The notes under the pieces: generated by a model
What the model saw: the letters and a program-made list of their open reading frames with translations, nothing else
The model's database searches: none
What the model was told of the DNA's origin: nothing
Shown: positions 38,298 to 49,428 of the stretch, piece by piece
How the letters are laid out: each line of letters starts with the position of its first letter
Position numbering within the stretch: position 1 is the stretch's first letter
Made by a program: the position numbers and the translations under genes
DNA from: Rallus limicola
Lineage: Eukaryota > Chordata > Aves > Gruiformes > Rallidae
Assembly: GCA_022605955.1 (NCBI GenBank)
Contig: JAKCOZ010000022.1
Location: 2,542,001 to 2,606,000, forward strand
Length of the DNA stretch: 64,000 bases
Direction: 5' to 3'

Positions 38298-38784
38298 AGA
38301 TCAAGCAACCAAAGATACTGAGGCAAGCAGTATGTCAGGAGAGTGGCAAAAGGAGCATCAGACAATGAAAAAACCATTATAAAGTCCATTTATTTCTTTA
38401 CACTGGTGTAAAACAGGGCAACCCCAGTAAGTGCAGGGCAGCTGTAATGCTGCAGCAAGCAGAGCAGATGCAAGTTCTGCTCCTGCAACAGCACATTAAT
38501 ATCCAAACTGGCTGATATGCAATGCCTGCTTGCTTCAAGGACCAGGTGAAAAAAAAACCAAACCCACAACCTCACATCTCCTCATGTTTTATGTTTCTAG
38601 ATGTGCCTGGGGAGGTGGTGGAGGCACCTGAACTGAGAACACAGTGATCCAAGGCGTGGGCAACCCTCCTGCCTACTGCACATGTAGTTGTCTATGAGAG
38701 GCTGCATTAAGCTCTGAGTGCAGAGGCACCAAGGAGGTTACTGTCTCATCCAGCCAATTAACACTCACTTTTTCCGCCTCTCAG
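38298..38784. other. Non-coding DNA between CR1 and candidate exon
   Basis: Partly GC-richer DNA (38590-38760) with no gene recognised. Its right end supplies the pyrimidine-rich CACTTTTTCCGCCTCTCAG that would act as a 3' splice site for the next feature. Confidence 0.4.
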
Positions 38785-39025
38785 GTTTTAATTTCTTTTT
38801 TCCCAAATTCATGCTTAAAGAACCCCTCTGTGTCCTGCTTGGAAGCATGCCCCCGCACCACAAGGGACATATGTCTCAGCTGCTGCTGGGCTTTGACCAA
38901 GGACCTATTTTACAGTCAGGAGGATATTGTGCCAACTGGTAATCGGGACTGGCTTTTCACCCCTCTGTTCCTCACACATCAGAGTCACTGCTACGCTAGC
39001 AACATACTGTGTTGTCGTAAGACAG
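38785..39025 (+). other. Candidate cysteine-rich exon (241 nt), unrecognised
   Basis: A strong 3' splice site (TTTTTCCGCCTCTCAG ending at 38784) and a strong 5' splice site (AAGACAG before GTAAGGAGG at 39026) enclose 241 bases. The frame beginning at 38785 is open across all 80 codons plus one base (phase 0 in, phase 1 out). Its translation has nine cysteines, in segments such as NSCLKNPSVSCLEACP, DICLSCCWAL and SHCYASNILCCRKT, with a central acidic/aromatic part (KDLFYSQEDIVPTGNRDW). Cysteine-rich exons of this length occur in secreted and extracellular proteins, but I recognise no family and see no neighbouring exons. The open frame continues past the donor to 39102, so the donor is not forced by a stop. 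Chance, or a non-coding RNA exon, remains more likely than a real coding exon. Confidence 0.25.
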
Positions 39026-42000
39026 GTAAGGAGGTCACTGCTCACAGCCTGATGAACTGGAAACCTGAACAGGACAACTGCCAGAGACAGGCAATAGCAT
39101 AGCTGCTCTGGAAGCTGTAGGAAGGGGGAGACCCAAGACATTTCCATAAGGAGATTTTATTGTCTGGTTCCTTCTGCCTCCCAAGCCCCTTACACATGGA
39201 GGAAGGCAGCAGGGGAAGAGCAAAGAGGATCCATTTCATGCAATGTGCTGAAACTGGCTTTTAACCTCATTGAAACTAGTAGAATTGCTGGGCTCAGCGT
39301 GTGCATATAGGTAAAAATAAAGATGATGTAACTAGAATGGCAGGACATGCGTAGGGCCCATCTGTCAGATGGCTGTTCCCCTTGCTCAGTTCCAGCCGAG
39401 CTACAGGGACATGAGAGCTGTGTGCAACTGGATAACCTGGGGCCAGCTAGCTGTACAACGACACTGTGAGCACTTCTCAAACCAGCCAGGAAAACATCAG
39501 TGAAACGCAGATTGAGACAACAAACAAAACTACCTACAGTATTATTCCTGTAGGGAGCTCAGACCAACCTCCCACTCCCTTTCGTCTCAGCCTTAATAAA
39601 GAGATGTCAGATTTACAGGATCATCTCTCCTGCCCCTGCGTCAGTGAAACTGTACTAGATTTTGCAAGTGAATCTCCCAGATAAGAAATGCAAATCAATT
39701 TGTCTCTTTTTCTTCATTGTGCCACTACCCAAAATATGTTCTCTGGGATTAAGCAAAGGATTGGCAGGCTATACGAAGGCTGTGGGGGATGAGGGAGGGG
39801 GCAGAAAGGGTGAAATAAGCAGTAAAGAGAGTAATCTGCAAACCCAGAGCTGTTTGTGGATTGAAGAATGCTTCATTTCTTCACATCTTGGAAGACAGAT
39901 GAAAAAGCATCTGCTGGGTGAGCACTGAGAGCAACATAAAGCAGCAGCGACCACCTGAATACCCAGGTGGCATTTGCACTGCTCTTAGTTTATTTTTCAA
40001 TAGTAAAATCTCCTCTTTGTGTGTCATTAATGTTCTTTGAAGTTTGAAGAAGTATATTCATTCTAGCTGTCACCAAGGAAATCTTCTGCAAGAAGAAAAA
40101 GAACAGAATCCAAAGGAGAAGCAGAGCAAGGAGATTCACACATACTTCCAGATTATTTTTTTCTAAATATATGCCAAAAAAACCCCAAACCAAACAAACT
40201 CAAACAACTTATCTCCTCTGAAACAGTTTCTGCTTCCTGCTCTTTTGTCTTGCAAGACAGTAGGACACCTTCCCCTCACTGAAGGTGTTCAGTGACTTCA
40301 GATGTCTCAAATATCAAATGTGAGGCACCAGCCCAAGCTTTTCTTGTTGTGCAATCTGGATTGGCCCAAGAAATGATATCACATTACACAAACCAAAGAA
40401 CTCAGCTTAACAAGGTTAGAGTGATGCTTAAGTTGAACCACACAAGACACCTTCACTCTTCTCCTCACCACTCTTTTCTTCTGGAGCAAACCATAACCAT
40501 CCAAAATTCTAAAGCCCTTACTTATTGTCAATTGTGCACTGATATTGTTCAGTGGTATCAAGGATTACCAGTCCAGGAGGTTATTTCATTACAACCTTGT
40601 GTAAGCATAAAACAAGAGAAACAATATAGCTGGAAACAATAACAAAAAGATGCTGGAAGAGTTTTGGTCATTATGAAAAATATAGGCAAAAACTTTGCCT
40701 CAGTGGAGGCTGGTAGAAGAGAAGGAAGGCACTGGGGTGGTTTCCAGTTTGCACTGTATAATATTCCCATGTGTAAATTATCTTTTCCTTCCCTTTATTT
40801 TCTGTAAGAATCACTGCAGCTTCTCTCTCTTCTGGAAACCCGTGCTGTGAGGACATGGCAGAAACTCCCAGTGTCTACACGAGCAATCACTAGAAAAATA
40901 CGGATACAAAATTGGTCTTAGCATCTTTTTCTTCTTTAGGCAAAATGAAATCCACAGATTTCTCACTGGCATGGGACCACAAGGCATGCAGTAGGAATGG
41001 TGACTTCTATCCACTCACAAAACCAGATCGATGTGTACAATCACAATAGAAGTTTGCCACATTAAAGCGGCAATTTTTTTCATCAACCCACCCTTCACAA
41101 AATATCTGCTTTAGGGAACAGGTCAGACTCCTGGGTCAACTGGACTGCCTTAGTCTGCATTTCTAACCTGCTTTCCATCATACCTAAAGGATTTCTGCTT
41201 ATAATTTCCATGAAGATTCAGGGGACAGAGGGGAAGGGAGGCAGAAGCAAAAATAACCAAATAGAACTACCTAGAGCAGCATCCCAAACACCTTAATGAT
41301 ATGACACAGAATGTAGGGGTTAAGGTGACACAGCTACAGCAATAAACTAGCTTGCTATAGCCACTGCTGTAACTTTTAGCAAAGTCTGAATGCTAGGAGA
41401 ATACAAAAGCTTTTATTTTCCAATGTAAAATACCTGCGTGAAGTTTTGCTGGGTACCAACAACCGCCCCACACATGTGGCTCTGTAGACAGAGGCAGCCT
41501 TGGTGCTTGCTGGGCAAGGTGAAGATAACAGGCTGATCCAGCCAGATCTGCCTTCAGCTGCCAGCACCCAGAGGTATGAGGAACACAAGTCTGTGAAAGA
41601 GAGTGAGTGTTAAATATCATTTGCCTTTGCACTTACTGGTAAATTCATTATGCAACTTCTCCAGCCCAGTGAAACAGCAGCTGCTAACTGGTTTGCATTC
41701 ATTGCCACTCTGTCCACGATTGCTGCTGACATGACATGACCTGGATTGAAGACTCTTTCAGGAAAGGATTGGGTAAGATGAATAAAGGCAGTTGGCTTTT
41801 ATTTTAAAGACAATTCTGTGCATCAAGTGTATTACATTTGCGTTGCACAAGAATTATGCCAAATAACAGCTGAATCTTCAATGCTGCTACTGAAAAAATA
41901 AATAAAATTTCTACCAAACAGGAAGGTAAGGGCAAGTGAAAGGGTAATGGAGATTTATTTTTATTAATCAGGATTCGGAAGGAAAACCACAGGTTTTACT

Positions 42001-42136
42001 AAAATACTGCTTATTAAAACAATTTTCCAATCGAACAGTTCACTGTATTTACCCAGCACTGCAAAGGTGCCTGCTAGGTCAGCCCAGACTGGGAGAAGCA
42101 CGTTTAAATCTGCTAACTAGTCCAGGCTGTCAAAAG
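39026..42136. other. Non-coding stretch, no gene seen
   Basis: The first 450 bases are GC-richer and carry overlapping open frames on both strands (composition effect). The remainder is AT-rich. A 116-codon open frame (40292-40642, plus) is unrecognised. A purine-rich segment lies at 39780-39830. Confidence 0.45.
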
Positions 42137-42160
42137 AAAAAAAAAAAAAAAAAAAAAAAA
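42137..42160. repeat. A24 tract
   Basis: Twenty-four consecutive A flanked by AAAAG on the left and GAAAAAG on the right, a simple homopolymer microsatellite. No poly(A) signal or mRNA-like sequence is evident just upstream, so a retrocopy is not supported. Confidence 0.9.
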
Positions 42161-42756
42161 GAAAAAGCACTTTCTAATCTAACATCCTTTGCAATAAAAG
42201 GGTACAATCCTGAAGTGGACAGACAAATTATTAACCAAGCTAGGCCAGGATTTGCATCTGTTTTTAAATACCATGGTAAGGATACTCAAGAGAAGCACTA
42301 AGAACAAGCAGAGCTGCCTCTCAGGTCCACAGCACAACACATCCTGGAGATGACCCCAAACCATAAGCAAGGAAAAAAGAACCATGGTAACAAATGGTTA
42401 GCTTTTGGGCAGTCAGATTGGATGAAATGGAGGAAAGAGGGTTAGAGTTACTATTTTAATGTGGCATTTAACTTTCAAGCCAGTCCTCCAACTAGACACC
42501 AATTGTAAATTCTTAAAAATCAGCATATATTTAGTCTAAACAAACTAAGCGCTGTCAGGGATTAATTGGGATGAATTGCCTTCAGGAATTGCTTGTGTGA
42601 CTTTACTGACTGGAGAAATACTCTATAATAAATCCCAATGTTTTAAACAAAGAGTCTTCAGAATTACACTGACACAACCTCTTGGGGGAAGGAAACCAGC
42701 AGCCACTGTCAGCACTGCCATCAGGACAAGCATCAGCAGATCTGTGGCCTCAGATA
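42161..42756. other. Non-coding DNA, no gene seen
   Basis: AT-rich; only short or unrecognised open frames (one spans 42576-42890, plus, and includes the next duplication). Confidence 0.5.
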
Positions 42757-42784
42757 AGCCACTATCAAGAAGCCACTATCAAGA
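42757..42784. repeat. Perfect 14-bp tandem duplication
   Basis: Two identical copies of AGCCACTATCAAGA (42757-42770, 42771-42784). Confidence 0.95.
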
Positions 42785-43665
42785 GTATCAAGTGGAAACA
42801 GTTTCTGATATTATAGCTCTTGAAGACCATTCACAGCAACATTTGATACAGAACTACCAGCCAGTTTTATCAGTAGGGGAAATGAAGTAGTGACTGCAGG
42901 AAGGCTGATGTGGTGCTGGCAGTGAAGCAAGCCTCCTGACCACCAATCCGCCATCCTCATTGTTGTTTTGGAAAAATAGCTTAAGAAAAAAAAATAAACA
43001 AAACCCAAAGCTCACAAGATATGCAAATCTTGAAATTATTATCAAATCAGCAGTGACATTTAAAATATAAACCATAGAATTTCCTGTGTTCCTTTCTCCC
43101 TGGTCTTTTAATTATTCATACCCAACTTCAGAGAATAGGGAGAGCTAAATATTCTGAAGCAGAAAAGGTCGACAGGGACAGTAGCCTGCAAGAACATTAA
43201 AGGGATTCCTTGTTCTCCTTCAGCTGGAAATACAGTTGCTGGGACCCTATCCAACAGGAAGGGCATCTGGGCTGAAAAGAACAGGCATGTACATTGATGT
43301 ATGCCAGAATGGACATGAAAAACAGCTAAGAGAAGGCAGAAGAGCACAAATCAGTTTATTCCTGTCTCTAGAGATATATTCCAGCAAACTTGCTTTCTTG
43401 CAGTTGTCTCTCTTACCCAACACAGGAAATATGGGTACACAGGTACTTTTTTGCAAAGTAGCACACACAGGAGGCTTAGGGCTCAGAGTCTCGATACCTT
43501 CAGCACAGTGACCACATCCAGTACAGTGGCCTTTGGCTTGCCTGCCTTTCCAGAAGTCAAGCAAATTAAACAGAAGTAGAATGAAGACAATATTCCTAGC
43601 GGTTCAATCTTGCACTTCCCTTTTGCCTATTTTTCATTTTCTAAAAGGAGGAATTCTTAACTTAG
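42785..43665. other. Non-coding DNA, no gene seen
   Basis: No repeat family or exon recognised. Open frames near 105 codons (43247-43564 minus, 43533-43853 plus) overlap on opposite strands and show no domain. Confidence 0.5.
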
Positions 43666-43678
43666 AAAAAAAAAAAAA
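43666..43678. repeat. A13 tract
   Basis: Thirteen consecutive A; simple homopolymer. Confidence 0.85.
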
Positions 43679-43991
43679 GCAGCCCTTTGTTCAGCACTCA
43701 ACACTGCTACGCACTCTGCTAACACATGCCACCTCCTGCACCCTCCTGAGAGTCTGTTTCACAATGCAGACAAGTGTCTGCTGGCAATCCCAGCAGTCAC
43801 AAAAACATGAGTCAGACATTAAAACCTATCAGATTTTTAATACCGTATATTAATGGATTTCTATTTGACATTTAGATATGGATTTATTTTATTTCAGCAG
43901 TTAAGCTGCTTAGAAAACATACTTTCAAGTTCATTGCCTTAAATAGGGATGGAAAACTGACCTGCCATTTGATATCAAGGTTGGCCAGACT
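43679..43991. other. Non-coding DNA, no gene seen
   Basis: Short AT-rich interval without features. Confidence 0.5.
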
Positions 43992-44023
43992 AGGAAAAGG
44001 CCTGTAGGAAAAGGCCTGTAGGA
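43992..44023. repeat. 14-bp tandem duplication with partial third copy
   Basis: AGGAAAAGGCCTGT occurs at 43992-44005 and 44006-44019 without mismatch, followed by AGGA as the start of a third copy. Confidence 0.95.
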
Positions 44024-45399
44024 CTCAAAAGCATTAGCAGTGGGTGACGATGGTTACTTAGCATAAGGTGGGAGGGCTCGGTCACTCCTAGCAACTAGGC
44101 AGCCTCAGGCCCTACTAACAACTTGTTTGGGGCTGTAATATGCCTGTGCCTTTTGCCAAAGGATATTCCTGTCTGTCTCAACTTCAAGATAATGCAAAAT
44201 TATAGTCCATTAATTACTTATGCATTCTCTGTTAATATTTCAAGGTTTGTGTGCATAAATAAACCATATTAATTAGAAATTTGCAGTTTTTCCTCCCCTC
44301 CCCCCCATATTTTCCTTTGACACCAGTCCTACTTAGAGACCCTCACATATGGAGCTTTGTCTGCCATAAATCATTCAGCATGATGTTTCAGCAAATAGAA
44401 CAGCTTTCTCTTTACATCCAGTAGTATCAAATGCCCATGTTGAGAATCAGCCATAGATGTTTGGCTTGCAGAGTTGCCCATGCAGCTTTGATAGGGAAAT
44501 TCATCACTTGGTCACCAGCACCCAAAGCAAAAGCCAAAAGTTATTCCATTTATACTAGACATCATGATGGGAAGCTGACATAAAGGTACGACTGTAGAAC
44601 ACTGCCACCTCTTCGCTAATTATGTACTTCTAACTGGTATCTGGCATCTTTCATACATATACAGCTCACCACTACTTGATTCATAAAGATATAATTAAAG
44701 CATAATCTACCAGCAAGAAAGACCCAAATGAGTCACACAAGTGAAGGCATTTATATTACTACCTTCTCTCTGTCTGCCTGTTTCTTTTTTTACTCTTGAA
44801 TAAAATGGAGTTTATTTCTTTCTTTATCTCTCTGCTCCCCCATGCTCAATTTTTTCCTCTAATCTTCTCCTTTTTCTCTTTTTACATCTTGTATCTGTAA
44901 TTATCAGTGCCTGATACCTTTATACCAACCAGTACCTAACCATGCACAGCACACTCTCTGTGCTCTAACTCAAGTTGATAGGATTTGCTTGGACACAGTG
45001 CCTACTTGAGCATCATCTTTTGCTCCAGGAGTTGTATTCTGTCCCCCATAAGCTTACTGGGAATTACTTTAGTATTCTTTAAGTTTTACACACACCATGC
45101 CCTGGTCTGTTCCTATACAGTCTTTGGCAATGCAGATATACAGTGACTATTGTTTTAACATGAACTTCCAGTCCTCTCTATCTCCATTTTAATAAGCTTT
45201 AGTCACTGAGGGCCCTTTCCCAGTCCTTAGAAATCTCCTACCTTGAGTTATCAGCTGCTGCTTCTTCACATTTCTTTTTTTCCCCCAGCAGATTAATATC
45301 TCTAGCTCTTTCCATTTCCTTTTAGCTCATTTGGTTATCCTGGCTATGGAGCTAGGAAAGTACTCTTTCCCTTTTCCTTTCAATTTATTTACACCTTTC
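44024..45399. other. Non-coding DNA, no gene seen
   Basis: AT-rich with a pyrimidine-rich stretch at about 44760-44890; no exon or repeat family recognised. Confidence 0.5.
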
Positions 45400-45740
45400 A
45401 AGCCACCCTAGAAAACCCCCTTTCTGGCAGATCACCTTTGTTGGGGAGCAGCCCTACTCCTGCAGCTCCCAAAGGGTGACCCTGTAGCAGCAGGCACATC
45501 CCTACAGTACCTGAGGGCAGTTGACACATCAGGGCCAGCAACAGTCCTACGCTCAGCAAGGGAACAGGCCATATCTTAGGTCAACAGCTCCAGATCAGAG
45601 ACTGGAGAAAGGAACCCCAGAGCAGAGCACTGAGGAAACCCTCAGTTTAACTGGCGCCTCTGGGCCATGAACAGGGTGTATAGGACCCAGATGAGGCTGC
45701 TCAATTAAAGCTTACTGGTGCTCTCAGGGCCCTGAATCTC
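45400..45740. other. GC-richer patch, no gene recognised
   Basis: A compact block clearly GC-richer than its flanks, containing GTTGGGGAGCAGCCC and TTTAACTGGCGCCTCTGG. It has no open frame of interest on either strand and no LTR-like TG...CA ends that I could pair. It may be a decayed insertion or a small regulatory element. Confidence 0.3.
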
Positions 45741-45859
45741 TTCCCCATTTACAAAGCAACCAAAGTGTTTTTGAAGTTGTTTCTGACAACATTATTTATG
45801 ACCAAGTACCATACCCCTTGCACAGTGACAGTACGGATGGCAGCGACCCCCATGAGTTA

Positions 45860-46080
45860 TGTCGCTTGGGAAGAATTAATTATGAAATTACACCCATTGA
45901 TCACCATCTGTAATGTTTTCTATTGCAAATTTAATCAATAAAAGGGGGAAGTACAAAGTTTGATTAAATTGGGTCAATAAAGGCAAACATCAAGAGTTTC
46001 ATTAAGCTCTCTTCAAAAAATTAAATTTTTGAGAATATTATCTTTTCAGGAGGTTTGCCAAACAATTATTCTTTCTGACA
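45860..46080. promoter_or_regulatory. AT-rich regulatory-looking block with 11-bp inverted repeat
   Basis: AATTTAATCAA (45928-45938) and its exact reverse complement TTGATTAAATT (45960-45970) are separated by 21 bases that include AAAAGGGGGAAG. Each arm is a TAATCA/TGATTA homeodomain-type core. Flanking words include GAATTAATTATGAAATTA and GGTCAATAAAGG. The arrangement suggests paired homeodomain or HNF1-like sites, or a cruciform-capable hairpin; conservation is unknown. Confidence 0.25.
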
Positions 46081-46584
46081 ACACATTTCAAAGGTACATT
46101 ACAAAAATGACAGTGCTTTAGTATACCACTCTTTGAACCACTTATAAGTAGTCCCATCTGGTGAGCCTTCTGACTGTACGTAAATTGCTAAGTATATAGA
46201 CTCTCTTCATGGGCATTCTGTCTACAGAGGCTCCTGGTCCATGTTTGCTTTTTTTCTTGCACAGGTTTTCATTTGTGCAACCAATTGAGAACTAGACTTG
46301 TCAGCCTCTTTACCTTGAATGGTGGGAAGAGCACTTCTTACACCTCTTGCTGTCAGCGTTAGTCTCTATAACTCTGGACAACTACTACTGAATCAGGTGA
46401 ACCATCTATTCTATCATCCCTTTTTTTAAAATTTATTAAATAGTATTGCAATTTTCAGGGCATACAAGTTAATAATTAAATTTTCATTTAAAAATCCCTA
46501 ACCTATGATTCTCCTTCAAGGGGAAAAAACATGCCAAGTATTTATCAAGTGTCAGTCCTTGTTGCTATCCATCTTCTTTTCTGT
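46081..46584. other. Non-coding DNA, no gene seen
   Basis: AT-rich; no recognised features. Confidence 0.5.
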
Positions 46585-46925
46585 TTGCAGATTTGCTCAT
46601 TGATACTAGAATTGTCCCCCTTTTTTCTCATTTGTCTCCCTGAAATACCATTTAATGTTTCTTCTTTTTTGTAAATGAACTCAGTCCAGTCCTACTCAGT
46701 ATCTCCTTGTCTCTTGGTCTGTTCCCACCAACTACAAACTTCTCTCCCATGATTTTCTTTCTTTCCCCAAAGTGATCCTTCTTTCCTAACCAATCATCTA
46801 CAAAGTTCCCCTCCCTTCCCCTCATATCACCTGCCTTTCCTCTCACTTTGTTTTCTCTCACTTACATACTCTTCCCTACTGCACCCCTGGAGAGACATCA
46901 GCTCCCTCTGACGTCTTTCCTCGGG
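46585..46925. repeat. Pyrimidine-rich low-complexity stretch
   Basis: The plus strand is dominated by T and C (for example TTCCCCTCCCTTCCCCTCAT), so the minus strand reads as Lys/Arg/Glu/Gly-rich peptide (46652-46861). This is compositional and not a gene. Polypyrimidine tracts of this sort can also mimic splice acceptors. Confidence 0.6.
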
Positions 46926-48529
46926 GGAAATCTGGAGCAGTATACATGTAGAATGGTCATTAACCATACTTTTCTCCGTTAGAAAAACTAAAAATAAATA
47001 CTAAAATCTTGTGAAGATGGAACATACAGCTTTATCAGTGGAAATTATTTTTACCCCAAGAGGTTTGGTCATTCTCTGCAGGAAAAAGTTGTACAGTTCT
47101 CACATTCAGGATATGTCAGTGTTTAATAACACTGCACAGGAATGAATCAGAGATGAAGCTTTAATGGTTCTCTGCAGATTTTAGCAGTTTCCAGCTAGAA
47201 TAATTGCATAAACGGAGTTATGAAAGGGAAATGCAGAGCTTATCATTTTGCAGGAGAAAGATATTCTTAACTTGTAAACATTCATCCCAAGGAACTCCAC
47301 TTCATTTGCTCTATTTTCTTTCCAAATAATTTACATCCATGTAATTTTACATTCTGCATCCAAAATATCTCATTGATATTATGTCAATTTTGTCTGAGTA
47401 TGGAAAAGGTGAGTGCGATGCACAATTATAACCACTCTTGAAATTGAAATGTAAGAATCAAAAATCAGTGATATTGGATGTTAACTATTTTAAATTGTTC
47501 CATTTTTCAGGCAATTCATGGGCAAATTTATATGAAAAATAGGGTGTAAGTAGGATGTTCCTTTTACATTGTGAATCTGAGACACCTGCACACTCAGCAA
47601 TCAGTTGCATATCTTTGAATTCCCAATTTTCTTCTCACAGTCACAGCTGCATCCCACCTGAGACTGCAGCTTCTCCAAGACAATGCATCAAGCAGGAGCG
47701 TATAAACAGAAGTCATCAGAAGAGTTTCATTCTTCTAACCCGTATCTTTGGAAAATTCCTTATTTGTTAAATCAAGAGGAAAAAACAGAGACACCATCAC
47801 AGCAAAATATTCCTTAAAACATATGCCCCCTCACCATTTAGATTGCTTGGCCATGAAAATCAGTTTCAAGTTGGAAAGTAGATGTTTTAAAACCAGAATT
47901 GAGGAGAGAATCCATCAAAGGAAAAGAGGTCCATCAGTTAAATACAGAATCTACTTGACATCATTAACATCTTTACAACCTGCTGTTTAAACATCAATAG
48001 CCAGAGCTGCTTTGCCCACAAGTAAAAAACTGAGAAAGCAGCATAGATATCCTAATGTAAATTTTCAGAGTTCATTAAATATGAATGAGAAAGGAAATGT
48101 CTGAAAAAACTTCTCAAGCGTTATAGAAATTAATTTACTAGGATTTACCGTGCCAGAGCAGTAAAAAATTGAAATTAACTACCACATGGATTACCCCAGT
48201 GTAATTTCTTAAATGCTAATTCAGTTAGGGCAACCTCAGCTATCAGAACAAGCAAATTCTCATAGGGTTCCTTTTTTTTTTAGCTACCTTCTCCCAGTAC
48301 CAGTGAACGCATGCTAACAACATTTGGTCCCTCGTAGAGAACAGGGCTCTTGTATCCAGCGTACAGGTTTATGCGATATAACTCAAATGAAGAATGTCAA
48401 AGTTACTACTGAAGGTCCCCAACATCTTCCAAAACACACCCCCACACCTTTTAGCTGCAGTTTAATCCTCTGCACCCCTCCAGAGGGAAAATATTGAAAA
48501 TTCAAAGCAGGCCATTTACAGTGCATGGC
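46926..48529. other. Non-coding DNA, no gene seen
   Basis: AT-rich, open frames below about 80 codons. A T10 run at 48272-48281 is the only simple repeat. Confidence 0.5.
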
Positions 48530-49340
48530 TTAAATGACCCTTGTTTGTTGAGAATCATGAATTCCTGTTGCTGAAATTGAGCGAAACCCTGCCTTATGAT
48601 GAATACAAAGAACTGGTGTACAGGAAGGAGTCAGTCTTCCTGGGTGAAGCTGTTGTCCCATGCAGCTGATAACCAGGGCCCTGGTCACAGATGTTTCCAT
48701 AATGACAGCTCTATTGCAAGATGCTTCTGTCATTTCCCCTTTCTCTAGTCTCTGATTCCTGTCCCAGCCTACACAAGTACGATTCGAAGAGCAAATCCGG
48801 CTTATTTTTATCCTGGATCCATTCCTGTGTTCGTTCTCCATGTGGCCCTGCAAATGGCTGTCCTGGCAGAGTGCAGCAGCTAGAGCAGGGGTCGGGGTTG
48901 GGGCCAGATTGGCGCTTGTGCCAGTACCACCCACAGCACAGTGCTGGCTCCACTGCAGCCGGCTGCCCAGCACTGACAGGAGGCACAGCAGGTAGACAGA
49001 TCCCCTTGAGTTGTTCCATGAGTACCCCGCTGTAGCTCCCTCTGTCCAGAGATGTTGGTGGCCACTACAGAGAAGATAGCTTCAGACTGGGGTAACCACT
49101 CAACATTGCAGATACGTGATGCTGCCAGCATCAGGCCCCATTTGGCACCCCGTCTCCCATAAAGACAGTGTGAGAAGAGGCGAGAAGCGAGACAGGAGCT
49201 GATGCTTGCGACTCTTAATACTGCCAGGGCTGAACCTGGCAGTGCAGTGCAGGCAGTGCAGGCAGCAACCCATCCCAGCACCCTACCCCAGCAGTCATGT
49301 CTTGGGCAACCTGCCTGAACAAGGAGCTGGTGCCACTGCC
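48530..49340 (-). other. GC-rich, CpG-containing patch with overlapping open frames
   Basis: About 800 bases are markedly GC-richer and less CpG-depleted than their surroundings (CGGGG, GGCGCTTG, GCCGGC, GAGGCGAGAAGCGAGAC). Minus-strand open frames 48530-48973 (147 codons), 48711-49019 (102) and 48880-49281 (133), plus a plus-strand frame 48721-49035 (104), overlap, as expected when stop codons are rare. The 48880-49281 translation includes SRICNVEWLPQSEAIFSVVA, which loosely recalls a WD-repeat-like strand, but no repeat series or family match is visible. Possibilities are a small CpG island or promoter, a decayed retrocopy in minus orientation (the T10 at 48272 would be its tail), or an unusual neutral patch. 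Coding is not claimed. Confidence 0.3.
49235..49266. repeat. Short GCAGTGCAG-type imperfect tandem repeat
   Basis: CCTGGCAGTGCAGTGCAGGC is followed by AGTGCAGGCAG; an imperfect 10-base unit built on GCAGTGCAG repeats about three times. Confidence 0.7.
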
Positions 49341-49412
49341 CTCAGCCTGTGACATGACACATCCTCATCCTGCTCTGACAGATGCTCTGTCTGTCCTTGG
49401 CTACTGGAGAGA

Positions 49413-49428
49413 AGACAGACAGACAGAC
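49413..49428. repeat. (AGAC)4 microsatellite
   Basis: Four perfect AGAC units, followed by a decayed AAGGGACAG. Confidence 0.9.

Noticed and set aside
45400..45740. Solo LTR of an endogenous retrovirus
   Set aside because: No paired TG...CA ends, primer-binding site or target duplication was visible; it is GC-rich only.
46652..46861. Lys/Arg/Gly-rich open frame on the minus strand
   Set aside because: It is the complement of a T/C-rich low-complexity tract.
48880..49281. WD-repeat-like peptide on the minus strand
   Set aside because: A single strand-like segment resembles WD40 wording, but there is no repeat series, no conserved GH/WD pair and no matching family, so no protein call was made.
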